Below, piece after piece: positions 1 to 5,328 of a stretch of DNA of 8,023 bases. A program made the position numbers and the translations under genes. Where the stretch lies: assembly GCF_000701425.1 (NCBI RefSeq), contig NZ_JNIW01000095.1, positions 1-8,023 of the forward strand, written 5' to 3'. Numbering within the stretch: the first letter of the stretch is position 1; every line of letters starts with the position of its first letter. This stretch comes from Deinococcus frigens DSM 12807. Lineage in GTDB: Bacteria > Deinococcota > Deinococci > Deinococcales > Deinococcaceae. The notes beneath the pieces were generated by a model. That model saw nothing but the letters and a program-made list of their open reading frames with translations, had not been told where the DNA came from and did not search any database.

Positions 1-94
1 TCCTCAAGGAGAAACTGGTCGGTGCCTGGCAGCGCGTCAGATACATCCAGTTGCCGCGCCGCTTGATGGACTCTAATTTATGCCGCGATCAATA
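1..94 (+). mobile_element. IS630-family element, left copy, one end visible
   Basis: The shared sequence between the two IS copies runs to the TAA at 93-95 and then stops abruptly: the left flank continues GCGCCCGC and the right flank (reverse complement) CCGGAAAA. IS630 elements insert at TA and duplicate it, so I place the element end at base 92 with TA at 93-94. One further shared A is probably chance. The terminus, read inward from the flank, begins TTGATCGCGGCATAAATTAG. The other end of the element is beyond the window. Confidence 0.8.
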
Positions 95-95
95 A
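1..95 (+). CDS. IS630-family transposase, 3' end only (left copy)
   Basis: This is the last 30 codons (frame starting at base 3) of an IS630-type transposase; the rest lies outside the window. The encoded tail, including AWQRVRYIQLPRR and ending LCRDQ, is identical to the C-terminus of the transposase at the right end, and the 95 bases match 7669-7763 in reverse complement without a mismatch. The stop codon TAA (93-95) appears to be formed at the insertion junction: CAA is the last IS codon and TA is probably the duplicated target dinucleotide typical of IS630 elements. On its own the fragment could not be named; the call rests on the right-hand copy, which shows the DDE motifs. Confidence 0.88.
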   Translation, partial: LKEKLVGAWQRVRYIQLPRRLMDSNLCRDQ

Positions 96-895
96 GCGCC
101 CGCTGGTTGCGGATTCATGACCGTGAAGACCGCACCTGCCGGGTCGGTCAGCACCGCCATACGGCCATAGGGCATATCAAAGGGGGCCACCAGCACTTTA
201 CCGCCGTTCTGCACGGCCATTTGCGCCGTTCTATCCACGTCCTCGGTGAAGAAATAGACCATCCAGCCGCCCGCGTTCACGGCTTCCCAATTCTGCGCGT
301 TGCCCGACACACCCGCAAAGCCCGTTTCCCCGTGCAGAAGCTGATGGTAGTCCGCGCCAGGGAGTTGCTGAGCGTCGGCATTTAGGAGCTGGCTGTAGAA
401 GTCCACGGCGGACGCCGAATCGCGGGTGTTGACCTCGGCCCAGACCAGACGGCCCGGCCCGTCATTGCCAAGAAAGCCGCCATGCTGATCGTCCTGCCAC
501 AGCCCGAACATGGCTCCGCTGGGATCGGTGACGTGGTGTGCCTGACCCTGGGTGCCAATCCGCACTGGCCCCTCAAAGGCCGTACCACCGAGCGCCTTGA
601 CGTGTTGGGCGTCGGCCACGATGTCTTCACTGTCAAAATAAATGAGCCACTGCGAGGAGGCATCCATCCCTGCTGGCGGTGGGGGCGAGATGCCCGCTGC
701 CTTGTTGCCCCCGCTATGGGCGGTCGCGTAGCCGCCGAATTCCTCTGAAATCTGGTATGTCCAGCCGAACAGGGCAGCGTAAAAATCGCGCGCCTGCTGC
801 GGTGTGGGCGTGGTCAGCTCTACCCAGATCGGTTCTCCGGCGCAGATGGTCATGGGCGAGGACGCGACGGGGGCCGTCGTTTGGGTCTGGGTCAT
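89..895 (-). CDS. Two-domain VOC (glyoxalase/bleomycin-resistance fold) protein
   Basis: A 268-residue protein with two tandem vicinal-oxygen-chelate domains, about residues 21-134 and 149-261. Each has the family pattern: a PxWVEL or LVWAEV opening strand, then ARDFYAALFGW or AVDFYSQLL, then a closing strand with a DPxGA motif (DPSGAMFGLWQ, DPAGAVFTVMN). Such proteins bind a metal or small molecule between strands; the exact substrate cannot be read from sequence, though the layout resembles Cfp30B-like 'VOC family protein' entries. I chose the ATG at 895 because AGGAGG (904-909) lies eight bases upstream and a promoter at 959-987 would place transcription start near 952, inside any longer reading frame. 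Oddity: the last codons (Tyr and the TGA stop) come from the target TA and the IS end, so the native C-terminus may have lost a few residues. Both domains look complete, so the protein may still work. Confidence 0.87.
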   Translation of the reverse strand: MTQTQTTAPVASSPMTICAGEPIWVELTTPTPQQARDFYAALFGWTYQISEEFGGYATAHSGGNKAAGISPPPPAGMDASSQWLIYFDSEDIVADAQHVKALGGTAFEGPVRIGTQGQAHHVTDPSGAMFGLWQDDQHGGFLGNDGPGRLVWAEVNTRDSASAVDFYSQLLNADAQQLPGADYHQLLHGETGFAGVSGNAQNWEAVNAGGWMVYFFTEDVDRTAQMAVQNGGKVLVAPFDMPYGRMAVLTDPAGAVFTVMNPQPAGAY

Positions 896-903
896 GGATT
901 TTG

Positions 904-909
904 CCTCCT
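904..909 (-). promoter_or_regulatory. Ribosome binding site of the VOC gene
   Basis: A perfect AGGAGG on the minus strand, eight bases before the ATG at 895. It decides the start against the upstream in-frame start at 955. Confidence 0.8.
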
Positions 910-958
910 GTAGAGGTTGAGCTGGCCGGGCTTCAGAGCTGAACCCGGTACTCACAGC

Positions 959-987
959 AGTTTAGGCTACAATCCATATTTTGTCAA
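959..987 (-). promoter_or_regulatory. Sigma70-type promoter of the VOC gene
   Basis: On the minus strand there is a consensus -35 TTGACA (982-987), a 17-base spacer and a TAAACT -10 (959-964, four of six matches). It sits in the 100-base gap between the mutase stop and the VOC start. It implies a leader of roughly 55 bases and independent transcription of the VOC gene, although read-through from the mutase is also possible because I see no terminator hairpin between them. Confidence 0.65.
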
Positions 988-995
988 GAACATAA

Positions 996-3146
996 TTAGC
1001 TCGGTGTATTTCGTTCATGCAGCAGCCGCAGAACCTCCCGCGCGCTGGTCAGAATTGGCGTACCAGGGCCGAAGATGCCCGCCACACCCGCCGCCCGTAG
1101 CGCCGCGTAATCCTGCTGGGGAATCACGCCGCCCGCGATCACCAGGATGTCGCCCGCCTCCTGCCCCCGCAGCGCGGCGATCAGTTGTGGGATCAGCGTT
1201 TTGTGGCCCGCCGCCTGCGAGCTGACGCCGATCACATGCACGTCGTTTTCCACCGCCTGGCGCGCGGCCTCGTCGGGGGTCTGGAACAGTGGCCCCACGT
1301 CCACGTCGAAACCCAGATCGGCGAATCCGGTGGCGATGACCTTCGCGCCCCGGTCATGGCCGTCCTGGCCCATCTTGACCACCAGCATGCGCGGGCGGCG
1401 GCCTTCCGCTTCAGCGAAGGCTTCGATGTCGCCTTGCAGCGCGGCGAAGCCCTCGTCCCCGGCGTAGCCCTGCGCGTAGACGCCGCTGAGGGTGCGGACC
1501 TCGGCACTGTGACGGCCCCAGACCCGCTCCAGCGCGTCGCTGACCTCGCCCACCGTGCAGCGGGCGCGCATGGCCTCCACCGACAGGGCGAGGAGGTTGC
1601 CGTCGCCATTGCGGGCGGCGTCCTCCAAGTTGTCCAGAGCATTCTTGACAGCTTCCGGGTCACGCTCGGCCCTGACCCTGTTCAGCCGCGCGATCTGCGA
1701 TTCCCGCACGGCGTCGTTGTCAATCTCCAGCAGTTCCACGGGCGTCTGCTCACTCAAGCGGTATTTGTTGACGCCCACGATCACGTCCTCGCCCCGGTCA
1801 ATGCGGGCCTGTTTGCGGGCCGCGCTTTCCTCAATCCTCAGCTTGGGAATCCCGGCCTCGATGGCCCTGGCCATACCGCCCAGTTCCTCCACCTCGCGCA
1901 TCAAGTCACGGGCCTTCTCGGCCAGATCGACGGTCAGGCGTTCCATCAGGTAGCTGCCGCCCCAGGGATCGATCACGTCGGGGATGCCCGTTTCCTCCTG
2001 AATCAGCAACTGGGTGTTGCGGGCAATCCGGGCCGAGAACTCGGTGGGCAGGCCAATCGCCTCGTCAAAGGCGTTGGTGTGCAGGCTCTGGGTGCCGCCA
2101 AACACGGCGGCCATCGCCTCCACCGCCGTTCGCACGACGTTGTTGTACGGGTCCTGCTCGGTCAGGGACCAGCCGGAGGTCTGGCAGTGGGTTCGCAGGG
2201 CGCGGCTCATGGGGTTTTTGGGGCCAAAGCCCGCCATGATCTCGTCCCACAGCAGCCGGGCGGCGCGCAGCTTGGCCACCTCGGTGTAGAAGTTCATGCC
2301 GATGGCGAAGAAGAACGACAGGCGCGGGGCGAAGGCGTCCACGTCCAGCCCCTTTTTCAGCGCGGCCCGCACGTATTCCAGGCCGTCGGCCAGGGTGTAG
2401 GCCAGCTCCAGCGCGGCGTTCGCCCCGGCCTCCTGCAAGTGGTAGCCGCTGATGGAGATGGAATTGAAGCGCGGCATCTTCTGAGCCGTGAATTCAATGA
2501 TGTCTGCCACGATCCGCATGGACGGTTCCGGCGGGTAGATGTAGGTGTTGCGGACCATGAACTCCTTGAGAATGTCGTTCTGGATGGTCCCGGAAAGCTG
2601 ATCCAAACCCGCCCCGCCTTCCTGCCCCGCCACGATATACCCGGCCAGAATCGGCAGGACTGCGCCGTTCATGGTCATGGACACCGACATCTGATCCAGG
2701 GGGATGCCGTCAAAGAGGAGTTTCATGTCCTCAACGCTGTCGATGGCGACTCCGGCCTTGCCCACGTCGCCCACCACGCGCGGGTGGTCCGAGTCGTAGC
2801 CCCGGTGCGTGGCGAGGTCAAAGGCCACTGACAGGCCCTTTTGCCCGGCGGCCAGGTTGCGGCGGTAAAAGGCGTTGCTGGCCTCGGCGGTGGAAAAGCC
2901 CGCGTACTGCCGGATGGTCCAGGGGCGCGCGGCGTACATGGTGGCGCGCGGGCCGCGCGTGTAAGGCGGCAGGCCGGGCAGGGAATTGGCCCCTCCGCTT
3001 TCAGGCAGGTCGGCGCGGGTGTACAGCGCTTTCAGGGTCAGTCCTTCAGGGGTGACGCGGTTCAGGGTCTCCGGCCCCGCGCCCTTTAGATCCTTGCGGG
3101 CCAGCGCCTTCCAGGCGTCCAACTCCGGTCTTTCTTGCTCGCTCAT
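996..3146 (-). CDS. Methylmalonyl-CoA mutase, single-chain B12-dependent type
   Basis: A 716-residue protein that isomerises (R)-methylmalonyl-CoA to succinyl-CoA with adenosylcobalamin, feeding propionyl-CoA carbon into the TCA cycle in the cytoplasm. The N-terminal catalytic barrel (about 20-520) carries the hallmark stretches [39 protein letters not shown] and [11 protein letters not shown]. Tyr81 and His236 align, from memory, with catalytic Tyr89 and His244 of the Propionibacterium enzyme. The C-terminal cobalamin domain (about 585-712) has [15 protein letters not shown], with His597 as the lower axial cobalt ligand, then [12 protein letters not shown] and AGGVIPQQD. Length and architecture match full-length homodimeric or large-subunit enzymes, with no sign of damage. 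The ATG at 3146 is preferred over the in-frame codon at 3179 because GGAGG precedes it by eight bases. No MeaB-type chaperone, epimerase or small subunit lies in the window. A palindromic operator candidate sits 42-55 bases upstream. Usual symbols differ (mutB, scpA, mcm), so none is given. Confidence 0.97.
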   Translation of the reverse strand: MSEQERPELDAWKALARKDLKGAGPETLNRVTPEGLTLKALYTRADLPESGGANSLPGLPPYTRGPRATMYAARPWTIRQYAGFSTAEASNAFYRRNLAAGQKGLSVAFDLATHRGYDSDHPRVVGDVGKAGVAIDSVEDMKLLFDGIPLDQMSVSMTMNGAVLPILAGYIVAGQEGGAGLDQLSGTIQNDILKEFMVRNTYIYPPEPSMRIVADIIEFTAQKMPRFNSISISGYHLQEAGANAALELAYTLADGLEYVRAALKKGLDVDAFAPRLSFFFAIGMNFYTEVAKLRAARLLWDEIMAGFGPKNPMSRALRTHCQTSGWSLTEQDPYNNVVRTAVEAMAAVFGGTQSLHTNAFDEAIGLPTEFSARIARNTQLLIQEETGIPDVIDPWGGSYLMERLTVDLAEKARDLMREVEELGGMARAIEAGIPKLRIEESAARKQARIDRGEDVIVGVNKYRLSEQTPVELLEIDNDAVRESQIARLNRVRAERDPEAVKNALDNLEDAARNGDGNLLALSVEAMRARCTVGEVSDALERVWGRHSAEVRTLSGVYAQGYAGDEGFAALQGDIEAFAEAEGRRPRMLVVKMGQDGHDRGAKVIATGFADLGFDVDVGPLFQTPDEAARQAVENDVHVIGVSSQAAGHKTLIPQLIAALRGQEAGDILVIAGGVIPQQDYAALRAAGVAGIFGPGTPILTSAREVLRLLHERNTPS

Positions 3147-3187
3147 GGGGTGGGCCTCCGTGTGGGGCCATGATGCCACGCGCCACT

Positions 3188-3201
3188 CTAACGGGCGTTA
3201 G
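3188..3201. promoter_or_regulatory. Palindromic operator candidate upstream of the mutase
   Basis: CTAACG-GG-CGTTAG is a perfect inverted repeat with a two-base centre, 41 bases before the mutase ATG, where a repressor would overlap the promoter or early leader. It fits the pattern CNAACGNNCGTTNG that I recall for PaaR, a TetR-family repressor of Thermus thermophilus that senses phenylacetyl-CoA. The palindrome is seen directly; the link to an acyl-CoA-responsive TetR regulator is inference. No regulator gene is in the window and I found no convincing -35/-10 pair around the site. Confidence 0.5.
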
Positions 3202-3211
3202 GAAGAGACTG

Positions 3212-3236
3212 AGGAAAAGAAGATATGCCTCAGCTT
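3212..3236. repeat. Short inverted repeat between the small gene and the mutase
   Basis: CTGAGG and CCTCAG arms (about 3210-3215 and 3229-3234) separated by an A-rich 13-base loop overlap the stop codon of the small upstream gene. The stem is only six pairs and no T-run follows, so termination is possible but weakly supported. If it acts, it would partly separate the small gene from the mutase. Confidence 0.3.
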
Positions 3237-3484
3237 CCCTCAGCCACAGCCCCTGCCAACGCCTGCTCAATCCCGCGCCCACGCCAGCCCGTTTCCAGAA
3301 CCTGTACCTCTCCCCCATCCCAGACCAGATGCGCGCCGATCACGGCTCCCCCGGCGACGGCGAGGGCCGCCGTATTCAGGCGCGCCAGCGGGACTTCAGG
3401 ACACAACCGGGCGGCGGCGGCCCGTAATGATGAGGCCAGTGGAAGGGGCGGACGGGTCACGCGAACACGGGCGGGCAGGCTCAT
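3230..3484 (-). CDS. Small protein of unknown function
   Basis: An 84-residue reading frame with codon use like its neighbours (G/C-rich third positions), so I take it as a probable gene; I do not recognise the family. It starts with a basic stretch MSLPARVRVTRPP, continues with an Ala/Leu-rich helix around 16-29, and ends in a likely strand-helix part containing AVAGGAVIGAHLVWDGG and TGWRGRGIEQALAGAV. The last piece faintly resembles the acetyl-CoA loop and helix of GNAT acetyltransferases (RGxG then AL), but the protein is too short for a full GNAT domain. A GTG two codons upstream (3490) is an alternative start; neither has a strong ribosome site. It lies 83 bases upstream of the mutase on the same strand, with its own promoter candidate at 3558-3586. 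Confidence 0.55.
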   Translation of the reverse strand: MSLPARVRVTRPPLPLASSLRAAAARLCPEVPLARLNTAALAVAGGAVIGAHLVWDGGEVQVLETGWRGRGIEQALAGAVAEGS

Positions 3485-3490
3485 GTCCAC

Positions 3491-3779
3491 AGGCTACACA
3501 GCCCGTGCGTCGGCAGGACGGCGTGTGAAGTTTTTTGCAGGAGACGGGCAGGGGTTGAATAGAGGCGTGGTCGAAAGAACTGTCCAGTCTTGACCGAACG
3601 GGCGGGCAAGCGTCCACATACACGTCTGTTCTGCCCAAGACGACGGGCGAAGTTCGCCGAGCATCCGGGAGAACAGCAGCATCAGATGTCTTCGTTCCGA
3701 TGCCGTCGTTCGGGCAAATGCTCTAGAATGCGCCCGATGACCGCCGGACAGGGCCAGGCTTGATGGGAACGCGACACTG
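3491..3779. other. Divergent intergenic region
   Basis: About 290 bases between the start of the minus-strand small gene and the start of the plus-strand membrane protein gene. It holds the minus-strand promoter candidate at 3558-3586, one copy of a short repeated motif (AGAGCATTTGCCCGAACG read on the minus strand, 3707-3724), and a TAGAAT -10-like hexamer at 3724-3729 facing the membrane protein gene but with no good -35. Short open frames here on the minus strand have poor codon character and I do not call them genes. Confidence 0.55.
3558..3586 (-). promoter_or_regulatory. Promoter candidate for the small gene (and possibly the mutase)
   Basis: On the minus strand TGGACA (3581-3586, five of six with the -35 consensus), exactly 17 bases, then TCTATT (3558-3563, four of six with the -10 consensus). 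It implies a leader of about 65 bases before the ATG at 3484. Position and spacing are good, but such matches also occur by chance. Confidence 0.42.
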
Positions 3780-4034
3780 ATGCGCGCCGTGGCCTGGCTG
3801 CTGACTGCGGTGCTGATCGCCCTCGCACTGGGGCTGGCGGTGCTGACGCTGGGGGCTTTCGCCTCGCTGGGGAGCGGCGCGCCGCTGTGGCTTCGTTCGG
3901 TGGGCAGCCTGGAACATGCCCTGAGCGGTCAATTCGGTCTGGGCACCCTGACCCATTTTGCGCGTGCCGTGGGACTGGCCGTGCTGACCAGCGCGCTGGC
4001 GGGTCTGGCCGCTTACGTCAAACCAAGGGCTTGA
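3780..4034 (+). CDS. Small two-helix membrane protein, unknown function
   Basis: An 84-residue hydrophobic protein with strong G/C third-position bias, which supports a real gene. Two membrane segments are clear: about residues 4-29 (WLLTAVLIALALGLAVLTLG) and 59-80 (HFARAVGLAVLTSALAGLAA), joined by a 30-residue loop with Leu, Ser, His and one Glu. The end is short and basic (VKPRA). I do not recognise the family. The ATG at 3780 is the only reasonable start; ribosome site complementarity is weak (GGGA about 12 bases upstream). It is alone on its strand and converges on csaB, with the repeat block between them. A TAGAAT hexamer at 3724-3729 could be its -10 element. Confidence 0.68.
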   Translation: MRAVAWLLTAVLIALALGLAVLTLGAFASLGSGAPLWLRSVGSLEHALSGQFGLGTLTHFARAVGLAVLTSALAGLAAYVKPRA

Positions 4035-4045
4035 GCGCGCACAGG

Positions 4046-4187
4046 CTGATACGGATTCCGTTTGTTTCGCGTAGGAATCGGGACAGCGCCGATTCCTACA
4101 CTCCACGCCCGGAACCCGTTTTTCTCCTGCTCACTCCGTTCGGATTTCCAGGTGTTTACAACACCTTTCAATCGGAGTTCGTATGAG
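4046..4187. repeat. MITE-like element 1 with imperfect terminal inverted repeats
   Basis: The left end CTGATACGGATTCCGTTTG (4046-4064) and the reverse complement of the right end, CTCATACGAACTCCGATTG (4169-4187), agree at 15 of 19 positions. Inside are a perfect 11-pair hairpin (4071-4099), a perfect six-pair hairpin GGTGTT-TAC-AACACC (4151-4165), and ACTCCG/CGGAGT arms (4133-4138, 4173-4178) enclosing that hairpin. No coding capacity and no obvious target duplication. Confidence 0.5.
4071..4099. repeat. Perfect 11-pair hairpin
   Basis: GTAGGAATCGG, seven bases (GACAGCG), then CCGATTCCTAC. It begins 36 bases after the stop codon of the membrane protein gene. No T-run follows on either strand, so it is not a classical intrinsic terminator, but in RNA it would be stable and may protect or end the transcript. 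Confidence 0.7.
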
Positions 4188-4209
4188 GCGTCTGCCATCC
4201 CCAATCCCC

Positions 4210-4355
4210 AGAGCATTTGTCCGAATGGAGCCAGCGGGAAAGGAGACTCCCGATGCTTCCATTCTCTCCTACGAAGCTGTGCCCGTCCCAAATACTCCGC
4301 AACATCCACTCACTTTGTTCGGTCAAAAGTCAACCACTCTTTTGACAGATGCTCT
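4210..4355. repeat. Repeat element 2 bounded by AGAGCAT(T/C)TGTC motifs
   Basis: AGAGCATTTGTCCGAATGGAG begins at 4210 on the plus strand, and AGAGCATCTGTCAAAAGAGT ends at 4355 on the minus strand: inverted ends sharing AGAGCAT-TGTC. A third copy, AGAGCATTTGCCCGAACG, lies at 3707-3724 on the minus strand. The right end overlaps the csaB stop codon. This may be a short mobile repeat or simply a recurring small motif. Confidence 0.4.
4322..4346. terminator. Hairpin just after csaB, possible terminator
   Basis: GTCAAAAG (4322-4329), nine bases, CTTTTGAC (4339-4346): a perfect eight-pair stem starting eight bases after the csaB stop codon on the minus strand. It is A/T-rich and not followed by a T-run, so intrinsic termination is uncertain; it may just be part of repeat element 2. 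Confidence 0.4.
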
Positions 4356-5328
4356 AATTCAGTGCCCAGCTAAAGCTGTGCAAGGCGCGCAGTTTCATGT
4401 CCTCGATGGCGTTCCAGTCGGGGGTCACGCGGCGGATGACCTCTTCCATCAGAATGGACGGGGTGGGGGGCACCGGGTGGCTGGGCGCGCCCGCATCGGC
4501 GCAGAAGCCCTGGATCTTGGGATCGTAGGCGACGCCGGAAAAGGGTGTTCCGGCGGCGGCAGCCAAGATCAGCGCGTGCAGGCGCACCCCGATGACATAG
4601 CCGCTGCCGGCGATGGCGTCCAGCGCGGTCTGCGGATCGCGGGTGCTGATCACATGGTTTGCTCCCAGCGCATGTGCGGCCACGTCGTCGTGGTCCGGCA
4701 TGAAGCTCAGGGCCGTGACCTGCCGCCCGGCGCGGCGGAGTTGCAGGGTGACCTGCTGCAAGGGTTCCAGCGCCCCCGTCACGTCTCCGCGCGGGGCGAT
4801 GATCACGCTTTGCAGGTCACGGGACAACCCCGGCGTGGGCGAAAGTAACAGGGCCGGATCGCCGCCCAGCTCGCCCTTCAAGCCCAGGCCCTTCAGAGTC
4901 TCCAGGCTGCCAGCGTCACGCACGATGATGCGCAGTCCGGCCAGGGCGGCGGCCACCCTGCGCCCACCCTGCGGGGACAGGGGACCGACGCTCTGGTTAA
5001 AGACCACCACACGTTTGCCCATCAGGCGGGCCAGGCGGATCACGCCCAGGTAATAACTCAGCGTTCGGGCACTGGTCTTGTCCTGGAGAAGACCGCCGCC
5101 GCCGCTGAGCAGCACGTTCGAGCGAACCAGGGCAGAAACCAGCGCGCCAGGTCTCATCCGCGCTGCCGCCTCACACCCGAAGGTCTGTGCCGAATCCCCC
5201 GGCGTGTTCGACAGCAGCAGCGGCATGATGCCGCGCTTCCTGACCTCACGGGTGATCGCCAGCGCAATCGCCTCGTCGCCGGTGTTGCCGAAGCCGTAAT
5301 AGCCGCTGACGGCCACGCGGCGGCTCAC
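4354..5328 (-). CDS. csaB: Polysaccharide pyruvyl transferase CsaB
   Basis: A 324-residue enzyme that transfers pyruvate from phosphoenolpyruvate, as a ketal, to the secondary cell-wall polysaccharide. Pyruvylated polymer is the ligand of SLH domains, so the enzyme is needed to anchor S-layer proteins. Family marks are SGYYGFGNTGDEAIA (8-22), LLSGGGGLLQD (73-83), VFNQSVGPLS (109-118), RDAGSLETL (137-145), and near the end GVRLHALILAAAAGTPF (247-263) with AYDPKIQGF (267-275). Length is normal for CsaB. I chose GTG at 5328, not the ATG-like codon at 5373: GTG overlaps the upstream stop as GTGA, AGGA lies eight bases before it, and the protein then begins right at the first conserved strand. The upstream partner is the DUF5693-like gene, a pairing that suggests a joint role. 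The TAG stop lies within a repeated motif (AGAGCATCTGTC), so the last residues may have been reset by a repeat insertion. Confidence 0.93.
   Translation of the reverse strand: MSRRVAVSGYYGFGNTGDEAIALAITREVRKRGIMPLLLSNTPGDSAQTFGCEAAARMRPGALVSALVRSNVLLSGGGGLLQDKTSARTLSYYLGVIRLARLMGKRVVVFNQSVGPLSPQGGRRVAAALAGLRIIVRDAGSLETLKGLGLKGELGGDPALLLSPTPGLSRDLQSVIIAPRGDVTGALEPLQQVTLQLRRAGRQVTALSFMPDHDDVAAHALGANHVISTRDPQTALDAIAGSGYVIGVRLHALILAAAAGTPFSGVAYDPKIQGFCADAGAPSHPVPPTPSILMEEVIRRVTPDWNAIEDMKLRALHSFSWALN
5325..5328 (-). promoter_or_regulatory. GTGA stop/start overlap coupling the two envelope genes
   Basis: The TGA stop of the DUF5693-like gene and the GTG start of csaB share bases in GTGA. An overlap of this kind normally means translational coupling and near-equal production of both proteins. 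Confidence 0.75.

Larger units (their letters stand above)
4035..4353. repeat. Non-coding block of structured inverted repeats
   Basis: The convergent space between the membrane protein gene and csaB holds no credible gene but is rich in symmetric sequence. It reads as two adjacent elements, 4046-4187 and 4210-4355, each bounded by imperfect inverted ends and containing hairpins. The overall look (CTGATACGGATTCC at one end, CGGAGTTCGTATGAG at the other) agrees with small dispersed non-coding repeats of Deinococcus as I remember them; copy number elsewhere in the genome cannot be seen here. Its position past the ends of two converging genes suggests it could also act as a two-way transcription stop. 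Confidence 0.6.

Noticed and set aside
89..895. VOC protein as methylmalonyl-CoA epimerase because of its neighbour
   Set aside because: Epimerases of this fold are about 130-150 residues with one domain pair; this protein has two full domains, and the residues around the strands resemble Cfp30B-like proteins instead.
1185..2831. A 548-codon open frame on the plus strand
   Set aside because: It lies fully antisense to methylmalonyl-CoA mutase, whose conserved motifs span the entire region. Long antisense frames are expected in G/C-rich genes, and its translation is a low-complexity mix rich in His, Gln and Gly.
3590..3618. TTGACC followed by TCCACA as a plus-strand promoter
   Set aside because: The spacing is 17 bases, but the -10 hexamer has almost no match to TATAAT, and it lies far from the membrane protein start.
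3396..3682. Two short minus-strand frames in the intergenic region
   Set aside because: Codon use is unlike the neighbours, they overlap each other and the promoter candidate, and neither has a ribosome site or motif.
4183..4848. Plus-strand frame across the repeat block into csaB
   Set aside because: It is non-coding repeat followed by the antisense of csaB; no coherent protein.
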